From a virus, in the IMG/VR virus record IMGVR_UViG_3300044678_003043, positions 1-55,818 of that record: a DNA stretch of 55,818 nt; one strand, given 5' to 3'. Made by a program: the position numbers and the translations under genes. Numbering within the stretch: the stretch's first letter is position 1; each line of letters opens with the position of its first letter. The notes under the pieces were generated by a model that was given only the letters and a program-made list of their open reading frames with translations, was not told the DNA's origin and did not search any database. Below are positions 22,936-30,805 of this stretch, one piece after another.

Positions 22936-24167
22936 TTGCTCAGCTCTGGCAGGTCTTCATAGATCGGAGTAATAACTCCCCTATTTATATCCCAGTCGAG
23001 AAAGAATCTAAAGTCGTGTCCATGCCTATTCTTTCTAGATACAACCTCAATTAAATCTGTATTAGCATGCTTATGAATAGCAATAGCCATATCAGCATCA
23101 TACTCAATTGCTTTTGACCATGCAACCTGACTCATCATTGGTGGTTCTTTTTGATCTGAAATATCATCTGCTGTAGCAGCAGTAATATCAATAATGGGAA
23201 TTCCATTTGTTACAGCCAACAACTTAAAGTCTCTTGAAATATTTCTATTTCTTTCAACTTCAGAATTGCTTCTCTTATTATCATTAAACAATTGATGGTA
23301 ATCAAGAATAACCAGGTCTGGTTTATGCTGATCAATCTTGCCCTGAATAGTTGCTGGAGTTACTTCCCCTGCCCCCTCATTTGAAACAAGAATGAAACTG
23401 TTCTTGCCTTCAGTCTTTTTCTTTCCCCATGTTTTAAAATCGTCAATATTAATGTCACCCTTGGATAGGTCGCTTGCTCTAAATAAACCAGAGCCGAGCA
23501 TGGTATAAATTCTATCTCGCATATTCTCTGGAGCCATTTCAAGGGACACAATCATAGGCTTAAACCCTTGCTCCCAAGCTTTGCATGCAAGGTATGATGT
23601 AAACCAAGTCTTACCACGTCCTGGCCAGCCAATTGCGACAATGAGGTGTCCTGGAGCCATTCCAGTTGGGTATGCTTTATCAATTGCATCAAAACCTGTT
23701 AGGATACCTGGACTTCCGCCCATAGCTAAAGATCTAGTTCTTACTGACTCGTAGTGTCTTTCTGCTGAATCTAAATCTGTTATGTCTAAGTCTTTAACAT
23801 TATTTGTGTACCTGCTCAAGTTTGCAAGTTGCGATTGCATTGTTCCAAGCACTCTAGATGGAGCATCTTCTTTTAAAGATGAACCAGCCTGCATAAGAAT
23901 TGTTTTTAACTTATTGCCTACAAATTCATTCTTTAGTTTATCTAGATAATATCCCGTCTCACCTTTTGTTTCAACTGGCTCAAAGTCTTTAAATTTATCT
24001 TGTAGGATTCCAGCCTCTGGTACTGCTCTAAACTTATAGTAGTATGACTTAAGGCCTTCCCAGATATCCTTATGGGATACAAACAGGTCGTCCGAATTGT
24101 CTGCAAGAATGGTGCTGATATCTTTGTTTTTACAAACTGCCGAAATGAGTTCTGCTTCTGTATTCAT
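22932..24167 (-). CDS. DnaB-like replicative helicase
   Basis: 411 aa. The N-terminal domain is helical (about 1-140). The RecA-like motor has Walker A GWPGRGKTWFTSY near 178, MIVSLEMAPENMRDRI, DLVILDYHQL (Walker B) and FKLLAVTNGIPI. This is the T4 gp41/DnaB layout. It unwinds the fork and partners with primase. It overlaps the upstream 104-aa gene by 1 nt. Confidence 0.93.
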   Translation of the reverse strand: MNTEAELISAVCKNKDISTILADNSDDLFVSHKDIWEGLKSYYYKFRAVPEAGILQDKFKDFEPVETKGETGYYLDKLKNEFVGNKLKTILMQAGSSLKEDAPSRVLGTMQSQLANLSRYTNNVKDLDITDLDSAERHYESVRTRSLAMGGSPGILTGFDAIDKAYPTGMAPGHLIVAIGWPGRGKTWFTSYLACKAWEQGFKPMIVSLEMAPENMRDRIYTMLGSGLFRASDLSKGDINIDDFKTWGKKKTEGKNSFILVSNEGAGEVTPATIQGKIDQHKPDLVILDYHQLFNDNKRSNSEVERNRNISRDFKLLAVTNGIPIIDITAATADDISDQKEPPMMSQVAWSKAIEYDADMAIAIHKHANTDLIEVVSRKNRHGHDFRFFLDWDINRGVITPIYEDLPELSK

Positions 24168-24481
24168 TAGTTATCCTCAACCATTCTTTTAGTCTCCTGC
24201 AACAGACGGCTTCTGTTAATTTTATCTTCTTTAATCTGAATCATCATGTCCTCTATTCGATCAAAGTTGTTGTAAAAGAAATTAAGCGGGTGCCTATTCT
24301 TTCCAGTTTTAAAGTAATACTCTAACACATCTTTAGATCGATCAAACCCTATGCTGTCTATTACATCTTGCATTGCCCACTTTTCCTTATACCTATTGAT
24401 AGTTGGCTTTGTTTTATAAGCCTCCTCATATAGATTAGAATACAAAGAAAGTAGGATGTAGGGTTCTTTATTTACTGCCAC
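24167..24481 (-). CDS. Hypothetical protein, possible helicase partner
   Basis: 104 aa, helical and basic, with aromatic clusters (FFYNNFDRIEDMM). Overlaps the helicase start by 1 nt (TAATG) and the 69-aa gene by 14 nt. By position it could be a helicase loader-type accessory. No motif supports that directly. Confidence 0.75.
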   Translation of the reverse strand: MAVNKEPYILLSLYSNLYEEAYKTKPTINRYKEKWAMQDVIDSIGFDRSKDVLEYYFKTGKNRHPLNFFYNNFDRIEDMMIQIKEDKINRSRLLQETKRMVEDN

Positions 24482-24677
24482 GCAATTCCTCTTCTACTTC
24501 TTGTGTCTTTTGAATTAGCTTATCTTCAACAAACTTATAGACTCTATCTGCTGCGGCATCAACTGTTTCGCCTTCTCTAACAAAATCGTCTACGCCAATA
24601 CCAATCTTGATGCTTTCAAAATTACCCAGATTGCGTGTAAAAGATAAGTCTACTCTAACTTGAGTTCCTTTTTCCAT
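24468..24677 (-). CDS. Hypothetical protein
   Basis: 69 aa. Beta-type N-terminus (VRVDLSFTRNLGNFESIKIG) and a helical acidic C-terminus (AADRVYKFVEDKLIQKTQEV). It is coupled upstream to the zinc-finger gene by TAATG. No family recognised. Confidence 0.75.
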   Translation of the reverse strand: MEKGTQVRVDLSFTRNLGNFESIKIGIGVDDFVREGETVDAAADRVYKFVEDKLIQKTQEVEEELRGSK

Positions 24678-24784
24678 TAGTGCTCAGCCTTTCTATGCCT
24701 GCTTAAACTGTCATGAGCAAAAATGCCCCAACGTAATTCTATTTCTTTTTTACATATATCACATACCACTACTCTGCTTGACAT
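24677..24784 (-). CDS. 35-aa C2H2-type zinc-finger protein
   Basis: The product has VCDICKKE near the N-terminus and SRHRKAEH at the end, giving Cys-x2-Cys and His-x4-His with spacing compatible with one C2H2 finger. TAATG overlaps on both sides (24784 and 24677) show tight translational coupling, which is the best evidence that it is real. Expected role is DNA or RNA binding. Confidence 0.85.
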   Translation of the reverse strand: MSSRVVVCDICKKEIELRWGIFAHDSLSRHRKAEH

Positions 24785-25266
24785 TATTCTGCTTTCCATA
24801 CTGGTACAAATTTTCCTTCAGTGGTCTTAGTATACAATATAGTGTTGTGTTTGAGAAGAGCTTTCATCTCATTTTTTGAAGGCATATTATTAGAGTATCC
24901 TGATTCTAATATAAACTCATGAATGTCCATAATGTCCGATTCGCTATACATAAACTTATACCATGTGCTATCTGGATTACCTATAGGATATACTTTTTGA
25001 GGGTATCTTATTTTCCCGTCCAAAATATAATCTTCTATAGTAACCTTGTGCTTGCCAAGCATCTGAGCTACCTGCGTAGTTGAGTATGCATTCTCCATAG
25101 TTTTTAAAACTTGTGAATAAGAATATAGCAATCTCTTTTTATCTGGATAGCACCATGCAACCATTTGGTCTTTAGATCTTGAATGACTTAATACTTTATG
25201 TATTTTATTATTTAAGAAGAAATACCGAATGCTTTTAGCTGGCTGTTTTCTCTTTTTTCTATCCAT
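24784..25266 (-). CDS. HTH DNA-binding protein
   Basis: 160 aa. The middle holds a MerR/excisionase-type winged helix-turn-helix: STTQVAQMLGKHKVTIEDYI followed by a basic strand, RYPQKVYPIG. The N-terminus is strongly basic, and the C-terminal part (DIMDIHEFILES) is helical. It could regulate the early operon or act at the origin. It overlaps the zinc-ribbon gene by 55 nt, so the true start might be a little further inside. Confidence 0.75.
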   Translation of the reverse strand: MDRKKRKQPAKSIRYFFLNNKIHKVLSHSRSKDQMVAWCYPDKKRLLYSYSQVLKTMENAYSTTQVAQMLGKHKVTIEDYILDGKIRYPQKVYPIGNPDSTWYKFMYSESDIMDIHEFILESGYSNNMPSKNEMKALLKHNTILYTKTTEGKFVPVWKAE

Positions 25267-25400
25267 TTACCTAGTGCACTCGTATCCTTATTAATCATCC
25301 ATCTTTTACCGCACATCATGCAGAAAAGCTCTACGTGTAATTTTTGTGAAAATACTCTATCTACAAAAACTCTTCCTTGGCATTTATTGCATTTCATCAT
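25212..25400 (-). CDS. Zinc-ribbon protein
   Basis: 62 aa with CNKC at the start and CMMC near 27: a simple four-Cys zinc ribbon separated by a VFVDRVFSQKLHVELF strand pair. The C-terminal tail is basic. It overlaps the phosphoesterase (ATGA) upstream. It is probably a nucleic-acid-binding accessory. Confidence 0.8.
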   Translation of the reverse strand: MMKCNKCQGRVFVDRVFSQKLHVELFCMMCGKRWMINKDTSALGKWIEKRENSQLKAFGISS

Positions 25401-26197
25401 AACGTAAATAGCTTCCCATCAACAACACATGAGTAATCTGGTGCCACATGGATCATTTGAATATGTGGGTAGTCGTTTACAATATGTGCAATGGCAAAGC
25501 CTTTTTGCCAATCGTGGTGCTGCATATACTTCATTCCGTCTGATTTTTCATCACACATGTGACCAAGCTCATAACCACGAAGAGTTTCTCCTTGCCCACC
25601 GTTTCTTAATTCATAAGTAACTAGGTGAGACGCTATTCTGTGCGAGTGTCCTCTCATAAGAGATATCTGTAAATCTTCCATATCTTTTCTTACTGAACCA
25701 GTTGAAGCAATTGAAAGTCCATGGTGAACGTGGATGTCTCCAAAACGGCGCTTTGGCAGTTCGTTATAATAAATATACTCATAGCCTAATGAGTCTAAGC
25801 TCCACATTGATTCTGGAGTTACTTCAGAAATGTACTCTGGCAACTTAGCATCTACATAATTAAAGATTCTAATATCGTGATTTCCTAGTGCTGAAAAAAG
25901 CTGAGCATCTGGGAGCATCTCTCTTGTCTTTGCATAAAAATCTCTTGCGCCTTTTGCTTCATGTCTCATCATTGGAACAATAAGATCTTTGCTATCATTT
26001 TTATGATAGTTTAAAAACTCTGCTGATTTGCCTTCAGTATACTTGCTATAACAAGCTTGATCATCTGTGTCGCCAAGGTAGTCAACGACATCTGGCTTGA
26101 ACCACTTCATAACCTTAAACCAAAGTGCGATCATCTTATCATCCTGATATGGGAACTGCTGGTCGGATGAAATCATCCACTTTAAATCGTTGCTCAT
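25397..26197 (-). CDS. Calcineurin-like metallophosphoesterase
   Basis: 266 aa. Motifs in order: SSDQQFPYQD (a DxH variant with Gln in place of His), DYLGDTDDQ (GDxxD), SALGNHDIR (GNHD), IHVHHGLS and RGHSHR (GHxH). These bind two metal ions and hydrolyse phosphodiester or phosphomonoester bonds. In phages such proteins occur near replication genes as nucleases, nucleotidases or Ser/Thr phosphatases. It is the first gene after the promoter-hairpin region at 26215-26279. AAGG precedes the ATG. Confidence 0.88.
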   Translation of the reverse strand: MSNDLKWMISSDQQFPYQDDKMIALWFKVMKWFKPDVVDYLGDTDDQACYSKYTEGKSAEFLNYHKNDSKDLIVPMMRHEAKGARDFYAKTREMLPDAQLFSALGNHDIRIFNYVDAKLPEYISEVTPESMWSLDSLGYEYIYYNELPKRRFGDIHVHHGLSIASTGSVRKDMEDLQISLMRGHSHRIASHLVTYELRNGGQGETLRGYELGHMCDEKSDGMKYMQHHDWQKGFAIAHIVNDYPHIQMIHVAPDYSCVVDGKLFTL

Positions 26198-26214
26198 TAT
26201 TTACCTTAATACGT

Positions 26215-26239
26215 AAAAAAGTCACGGGTACGTGACTTT
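26215..26239 (-). terminator. Rho-independent hairpin between tail and early genes
   Basis: On the minus strand GTCACG-TACC-CGTGAC is followed by six T. It lies downstream of the likely early promoter start, so it may act as an attenuator as well as ending the tail transcript. Confidence 0.8.
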
Positions 26240-26241
26240 GA

Positions 26242-26260
26242 TGTTACATTAATTGTAACA
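26242..26260. repeat. Operator-like palindrome over the early promoter -10
   Basis: TGTTACATTAATTGTAACA has 7-bp arms and a 5-nt centre, and contains the -10 box TACAAT. This position is expected for a repressor site. Confidence 0.6.
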
Positions 26261-26279
26261 TATTACTTTAGATTGTCAA
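26252..26279 (-). promoter_or_regulatory. Early-region promoter
   Basis: TTGACA (26279-26274), a 16-nt spacer and TACAAT (26257-26252) form a strong sigma70-type promoter placed just after the last structural gene and pointing into the replication block. Confidence 0.8.
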
Positions 26280-26285
26280 TAGGTG

Positions 26286-26705
26286 TTATGATGTTTTGCT
26301 TGGCTTTGTGCCAGCAGCAATAATATCAAACTTTACACCAGTTATTTTTTGCTTAGTGTTGTTAGTAACATGAAGAGTAAAGTTTCCTATAACTCCAGAA
26401 ACTGACCATGTTATATCATGTCTGTGTGTAGCACCACCCCTTGGTGAGGCTGTAATAAACACATCTGTGTATCCATTAAAGTCTACAATAATTTTTTCTT
26501 CGTTATAGCCTGGGTTTAATCCATTTTCAAAATCAATTCTAAGTGCTTTAATGTGAGTAATATTTAAAACATTTACATCTTTTGCTGTAGCTTTACTAAG
26601 GCTATAAGCATCATTTGCTGTAGACAAAAGATTAGATATGTCTACCTGCATTTTTCTTAATTTCTGTGGATCTACTGGCTCCCCGTCTGCAAACGTTTCT
26701 GACAT
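26286..26705 (-). CDS. Hypothetical structural protein
   Basis: 139 aa. The N-terminal 45 residues are helical; the rest is beta-rich (KIIVDFNGYTDVFITASP, GNFTLHVTNNTKQKI), like a small jelly-roll or immunoglobulin-type virion decoration. It is the last gene of the structural operon before the early promoter. No specific family recognised. Confidence 0.75.
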   Translation of the reverse strand: MSETFADGEPVDPQKLRKMQVDISNLLSTANDAYSLSKATAKDVNVLNITHIKALRIDFENGLNPGYNEEKIIVDFNGYTDVFITASPRGGATHRHDITWSVSGVIGNFTLHVTNNTKQKITGVKFDIIAAGTKPSKTS

Positions 26706-26706
26706 A

Positions 26707-26883
26707 TTAAACCTCTTCTAGTTTTGCATCAATTGATTTTGAATATTCATATTGTGCTTCTTGTTTATTTATTAACTCTGTTAAATCTGCTCGCAATACA
26801 GCAATTTGAGTTTCATAGTTTACAACTAACTCACCCATTCTTTGCTGCAATGCAGCTATAATTAGATCTGATCTATCTGCCAT
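26707..26883 (-). CDS. Small coiled-coil protein
   Basis: 58 aa with GGAA before the ATG at 26883. Nearly all residues form one long helix (LIIAALQQRMGELVVNYETQ and on) with heptad-like leucines and valines. It is the middle one of three adjacent small coiled-coil genes that follow the fibre proteins, so it may be a tail-fibre chaperone or a trimer foot. Inference only. Confidence 0.88.
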   Translation of the reverse strand: MADRSDLIIAALQQRMGELVVNYETQIAVLRADLTELINKQEAQYEYSKSIDAKLEEV

Positions 26884-26886
26884 GAT

Positions 26887-27111
26887 TTATTCCGATACTG
26901 TAAGTAATGCAAGCTCTGCTGTAAGAGCCGCCTTTTTTGCATTCAACTCTGTAATATCAGAATTAAGATTAGAAATCTTTGCAGAGTCTGGATTTGAAAC
27001 AGCCTCTTCTTCAATAACTGAAATCTCTAGGTTGTAAATTGAATACTCAATATTTTTAATATGTTGATTTACAATTGCAGACTTTTCTTCATTTGTTAAA
27101 TTTGTTGTCAT
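26887..27111 (-). CDS. Small coiled-coil protein
   Basis: 74 aa, largely one alpha helix with repeated Ala/Leu/Ile heptads and acidic residues (IEYSIYNLEISVIEEEAVSN; LNSDITELNAKKAALTAEL). AAGGAGGAATAAA precedes the ATG. It has its own promoter at 27129-27156. It may bundle into a trimer; possible fibre chaperone. Confidence 0.85.
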   Translation of the reverse strand: MTTNLTNEEKSAIVNQHIKNIEYSIYNLEISVIEEEAVSNPDSAKISNLNSDITELNAKKAALTAELALLTVSE

Positions 27112-27128
27112 TTTATTCCTCCTTTCAT

Positions 27129-27156
27129 ATTATAGCATATTAGCCTATTTGGTCAA
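27129..27156 (-). promoter_or_regulatory. Promoter of the small coiled-coil genes
   Basis: TTGACC (27156-27151), a 16-nt spacer and TATAAT (27134-27129) preceded by TGC, giving both a -35 and an extended -10. Confidence 0.7.
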
Positions 27157-27367
27157 TACCATTTTTTAGATCATTTAGGATACTATTAAACAGCTCAATT
27201 GCCTGAGTTTGTCTTATAACCTGCTCAATTATTTGCTCTCTAATTCCATTTAATATTTGGGCATCAATATCTTCTTCTGAAGGGTTGCGTGTATACCTTA
27301 TAACCCTTTCTGCTTCAAGAATTTTATCCTCTACTACTCTTATTTTTTCTTCTATTGTAAGTGTCAT
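27140..27367 (-). CDS. Small coiled-coil protein
   Basis: 75 aa, a single acidic helix (EEKIRVVEDKILEAERVIRY) followed by another (EQVIRQTQAIELFNSILNDL). It lies directly after the 1140-aa fibre protein (7 nt gap). It is similar in character to the next two genes, which suggests a tandem family of small fibre-associated proteins. Confidence 0.85.
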   Translation of the reverse strand: MTLTIEEKIRVVEDKILEAERVIRYTRNPSEEDIDAQILNGIREQIIEQVIRQTQAIELFNSILNDLKNGIDQIG

Positions 27368-27374
27368 TATTCTC

Positions 27375-30300
27375 CTATGGGTATAAAGCTCTGTTGCTTA
27401 TTGGCGTTACGGTATTTCTAAAAGATGCACTTGTTATTGGGGTACCCAAAGTAGTGCCGTTTATGCTTATCACTTGAGCTCGATAATAAAAGTTTGCAGA
27501 AGCCGATGTATTTCCTGTGGGCTGGTTAGTTGATTGTGTTGCCACATTTGAGGATATTGATAATGATTCTGTAGCACCGCTTGTCCAAGTTACGTTATCT
27601 GCAGATCTTTGTATTCTTGCAGTAGCAGATGTAGCATTTTGAAATGTATATCGCATAGTAGTTTTTGGATCATTCCAAAATGTGGTGCCAGTTCTTCCGC
27701 CAGTAGAACCTGTTATGGATGAAACAGAAGCAACTGGTGCTGCAGAAGTTGTTAAATCATAATCAGCAGATGCCGTATTCCCAGTAGAAGATGTTACAGT
27801 CACTGTTCCAGTATATCTTGTTGAAGGAGCAAGACCAGTTTTTGATATAGAACGTACGGTTGAACCACCAGATGATGCAAATGATCCGTTAGAACTAAAA
27901 CTATTTTGATTTGTTGATGTCCAGTTGATTGTTCCAGAAGATGAGGTAACATTGCTGTTTGCCCCCATTGTTATGGTTGGTATAACAGCGGGGTTATTAA
28001 CAGTAAAGTTTGCAGTTGCTTGTGCGCTTCCAGCAGAGTTTGTTGCAGTCAAAACAACTCTCCAATCCAGCGGGGTTGGTGAAATTACTGAAGGCGTAAA
28101 CGTTGATCCAGTTCCAACAGATACCCATTGAAAACTATTATTAAGGTACGACCAAACATAGCTGTATGTCGGAGTTGGGTTCCCACTCCAGCCAGATGGA
28201 GATGCTGTAAATGTTGTTGAGCCAGCAGTTCCACTTGTTGGATTAACGGAGACGCTACCTCCAGATGGAGGAGTTGCTGGTTGGGTATATGTAACACTGC
28301 CAGATTCAGAAGTATCTGTTGTTTTATTTGCTCCTGTTGCAGAGTTAGAATTTGATGGCGGAGATAATGTTACACCAATACCAGATTGATTCAATCCAGG
28401 GTAAACCGTAATGTTATATACAGTGACAAGTCTAGCTACTGAATCAGAAAATAACTGAACAACTGGATTAGAATCACTTGAATTTCCATTCAGTAGAGGT
28501 GCTGGTCCAGCTCCAGCTATAGCGTAATCTATTGTATAACTTTGTGCATTTGTTTGAGACCAAGTAACACTTACTCTTTTATTGTTATTAATTGCTCTAA
28601 TTGTTGCATTTGCTGTTCCTGTAGATATAACAGTAAAGCTTCCAGTAGTTGATAAAGATGTTGGGTCTGACTGTGTTGATAGTGATCCAGATCCAGTTAC
28701 CGATCTTAAATTAGCAAAGGATGTATTTGCACCATTTATCCATGAAACAGATCCAGAATTTGATGGAGCCGTATTGGATACGGATACACTACTTGCAGAT
28801 GAAGGAGATGGTGTTGAGTTAAAAACCGATATGTTAGATATAGTTGGCTGTATTAGTGTTGTAAATGAAGATGTTTGCATTGTTCCAGTCATTCCATTAT
28901 TAGATGGAGTAATCTCTAAATAGTATGTAGTTCCTTGTGGTAGTCCAGTTATTGATCTTGGAGAAGCGTTAGAACTAACTGGTAATGGGTATCCAGATAC
29001 TGTAACTTTTGCTGTACCTCCAGAAATATAGGAATCAGTTATATTGGCACTAACTGTAAATGATGTTGTAGTTGCTGATTGAATAGTTCTAACACCATTA
29101 TATACAGGTGGATTTACACCAGTTATTGTTACTTGCTGTCCAGACGTAAATGTATTTTGAGCAAAGTAGGTTACTGTAGTTGCTCCTCCAATTACATTGG
29201 TTATGGATGGCTGAGTATAAAGGTTTAATAAGTATCCAGAAATATAAGATGATGTAAAAGGCACTGACGCTGTTGTATATGATGGTGTTATTGATCCTAT
29301 AGATAAAATTGGCACTCCATATATAAATGCTTGCCCTAAATATTCAGATGGGGATAGCGTAGCCTGATTATAAGCCTTAACTCCAAAACTTAAAACTGCA
29401 CCCGATCCACTAGTTGTTGCTCCTCTTAAATCTATACCCTGTTTATAATCAAATGTTGTTATAGGTATTGGTATTGATGTACTACTTGAAACAGTACCCT
29501 CATAATAATTTGGGGCAGTTGTTGTTCCAGAAGCTGGTTCATCTGAAAAAGATTGTAGCGTCCAAAATGAAGTGTTGCTGGGCATTACACTTGTCCACAT
29601 TGAGTTTACTCCAGGGGCAAAGCTTCCTAAATTAGTCCAGTATGTTGTATTTGTAAAAGAGTTTCCTTGATTACCGCTAGTTTTTGACTGATATCTATTG
29701 TTGTTGGCATAAACTATTTGGCCAACAGAATAAAATGTTCCACCACTATATGCTGAAACACTAGATAGCGATGAGTTTGCACGGTATCTATTTGAATTAT
29801 AGTAAACGTTATCTCCAACAGAATATCCTGTACCAGCATCTGTCCATGCAGTTGAAGTGTCTAGGTTGGATATAGCTCTGTATGCATTTCCATTAAATGA
29901 ACGGAATGTTCCAGATACAACTGAACTTGTAATAGAAAATGCTGTTGGTGTCGGTAAAGTAAAAAATATTGTACTGTTTGTTCTAGCAGTTATAGTATGT
30001 GACCCATTAAATAAAGAGTCCATTCCAGAAACTACTACTGTATCATTTGTTTTATATCCATGGGCAGAAGATGTTACAAGTGCTGCTGAGAATCCTGATA
30101 AAAATTTACTTGAAACAGACTTAACTCCAGCATAAGTTAAAGGGTATACGCTTAATCCACTTGTATAAAAAACGTTATAGTCATAGGATGTTGGAGAGTT
30201 TGTCCATGTACCGATATTTGCAAATGCAGTATTTCCAACTACTGTGCTTCCAGTAATTGAAGGTGATTGTCCTATTGGTACAGGTGTTCCATAATATGAA

Positions 30301-30797
30301 ACTAATTTAGATAAGCTTTCAGAACTTGCACTTGTACCGTATGTAGAATTTGTTGCCCTGTATGAAAATCTAAAATACATGTCTGGGCCAGATGTAAAGT
30401 AAGATGGAGAAAGTGTTAATGCAAGTGAGGAAGATGAAGATCCAGATGCTGGGTTTGTTGTAGCTTGGGCTGTTCCAATATTTTCCCAATTTGAATTATC
30501 TGGAGATTTTTGCCAGACGTATGTGTATCCATTTGCGTCTTCCCAATGAAATCTTGTTGATGTTATTGTAACAGGATTGGAGTCATTCATTATATTACTA
30601 GAAGCATTTATCCCGCCGCTTAATGCAATAGTTACTCTTGTTTGAATTGATGGAGTTAATGCGCTACTAAATAAAAACTTCCAGGCTCCGCCGCTTCTTA
30701 AATAGGCGCTAGAAACATCTTTCCATAATCCTCCAACACGTAATTTAATTGAAGATACGTTTTTCCAAAGGCTGCCAGATCTTAACTGAATACTCAT
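27375..30797 (-). CDS. Tail fibre with immunoglobulin/FN3-like repeats and CBM-like motifs
   Basis: 1140 aa, Ser/Thr/Gly-rich and almost all beta. It begins with three 14-residue repeats (LRSGSLWKNVSS type). Several immunoglobulin or fibronectin-like modules follow (TYVWQKSPDNSNWENIG, PTPTYSYVWSYLNNSFQW). Between about residues 309 and 390 there are tandem YSVGDNVYYNSNRYR and YSVGQIVYANNNRYQ units resembling chitin/cellulose-binding family 5/12 modules. Such proteins sit at the tail tip or side fibres and bind host glycans. No enzymatic site is visible. It is one of two large fibre-type genes in tandem. Confidence 0.82.
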   Translation of the reverse strand: MSIQLRSGSLWKNVSSIKLRVGGLWKDVSSAYLRSGGAWKFLFSSALTPSIQTRVTIALSGGINASSNIMNDSNPVTITSTRFHWEDANGYTYVWQKSPDNSNWENIGTAQATTNPASGSSSSSLALTLSPSYFTSGPDMYFRFSYRATNSTYGTSASSESLSKLVSYYGTPVPIGQSPSITGSTVVGNTAFANIGTWTNSPTSYDYNVFYTSGLSVYPLTYAGVKSVSSKFLSGFSAALVTSSAHGYKTNDTVVVSGMDSLFNGSHTITARTNSTIFFTLPTPTAFSITSSVVSGTFRSFNGNAYRAISNLDTSTAWTDAGTGYSVGDNVYYNSNRYRANSSLSSVSAYSGGTFYSVGQIVYANNNRYQSKTSGNQGNSFTNTTYWTNLGSFAPGVNSMWTSVMPSNTSFWTLQSFSDEPASGTTTAPNYYEGTVSSSTSIPIPITTFDYKQGIDLRGATTSGSGAVLSFGVKAYNQATLSPSEYLGQAFIYGVPILSIGSITPSYTTASVPFTSSYISGYLLNLYTQPSITNVIGGATTVTYFAQNTFTSGQQVTITGVNPPVYNGVRTIQSATTTSFTVSANITDSYISGGTAKVTVSGYPLPVSSNASPRSITGLPQGTTYYLEITPSNNGMTGTMQTSSFTTLIQPTISNISVFNSTPSPSSASSVSVSNTAPSNSGSVSWINGANTSFANLRSVTGSGSLSTQSDPTSLSTTGSFTVISTGTANATIRAINNNKRVSVTWSQTNAQSYTIDYAIAGAGPAPLLNGNSSDSNPVVQLFSDSVARLVTVYNITVYPGLNQSGIGVTLSPPSNSNSATGANKTTDTSESGSVTYTQPATPPSGGSVSVNPTSGTAGSTTFTASPSGWSGNPTPTYSYVWSYLNNSFQWVSVGTGSTFTPSVISPTPLDWRVVLTATNSAGSAQATANFTVNNPAVIPTITMGANSNVTSSSGTINWTSTNQNSFSSNGSFASSGGSTVRSISKTGLAPSTRYTGTVTVTSSTGNTASADYDLTTSAAPVASVSSITGSTGGRTGTTFWNDPKTTMRYTFQNATSATARIQRSADNVTWTSGATESLSISSNVATQSTNQPTGNTSASANFYYRAQVISINGTTLGTPITSASFRNTVTPISNRALYP
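30666..30791 (-). repeat. Three tandem 14-residue repeats in the fibre N-terminus
   Basis: Residues 3-16, 17-30 and 31-44 share the pattern LR-x-G-(S/G)-x-W-K with a Ser-rich end. They may form the attachment part of the fibre. Confidence 0.75.
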
Positions 30798-30805
30798 TGA
30801 TTATC

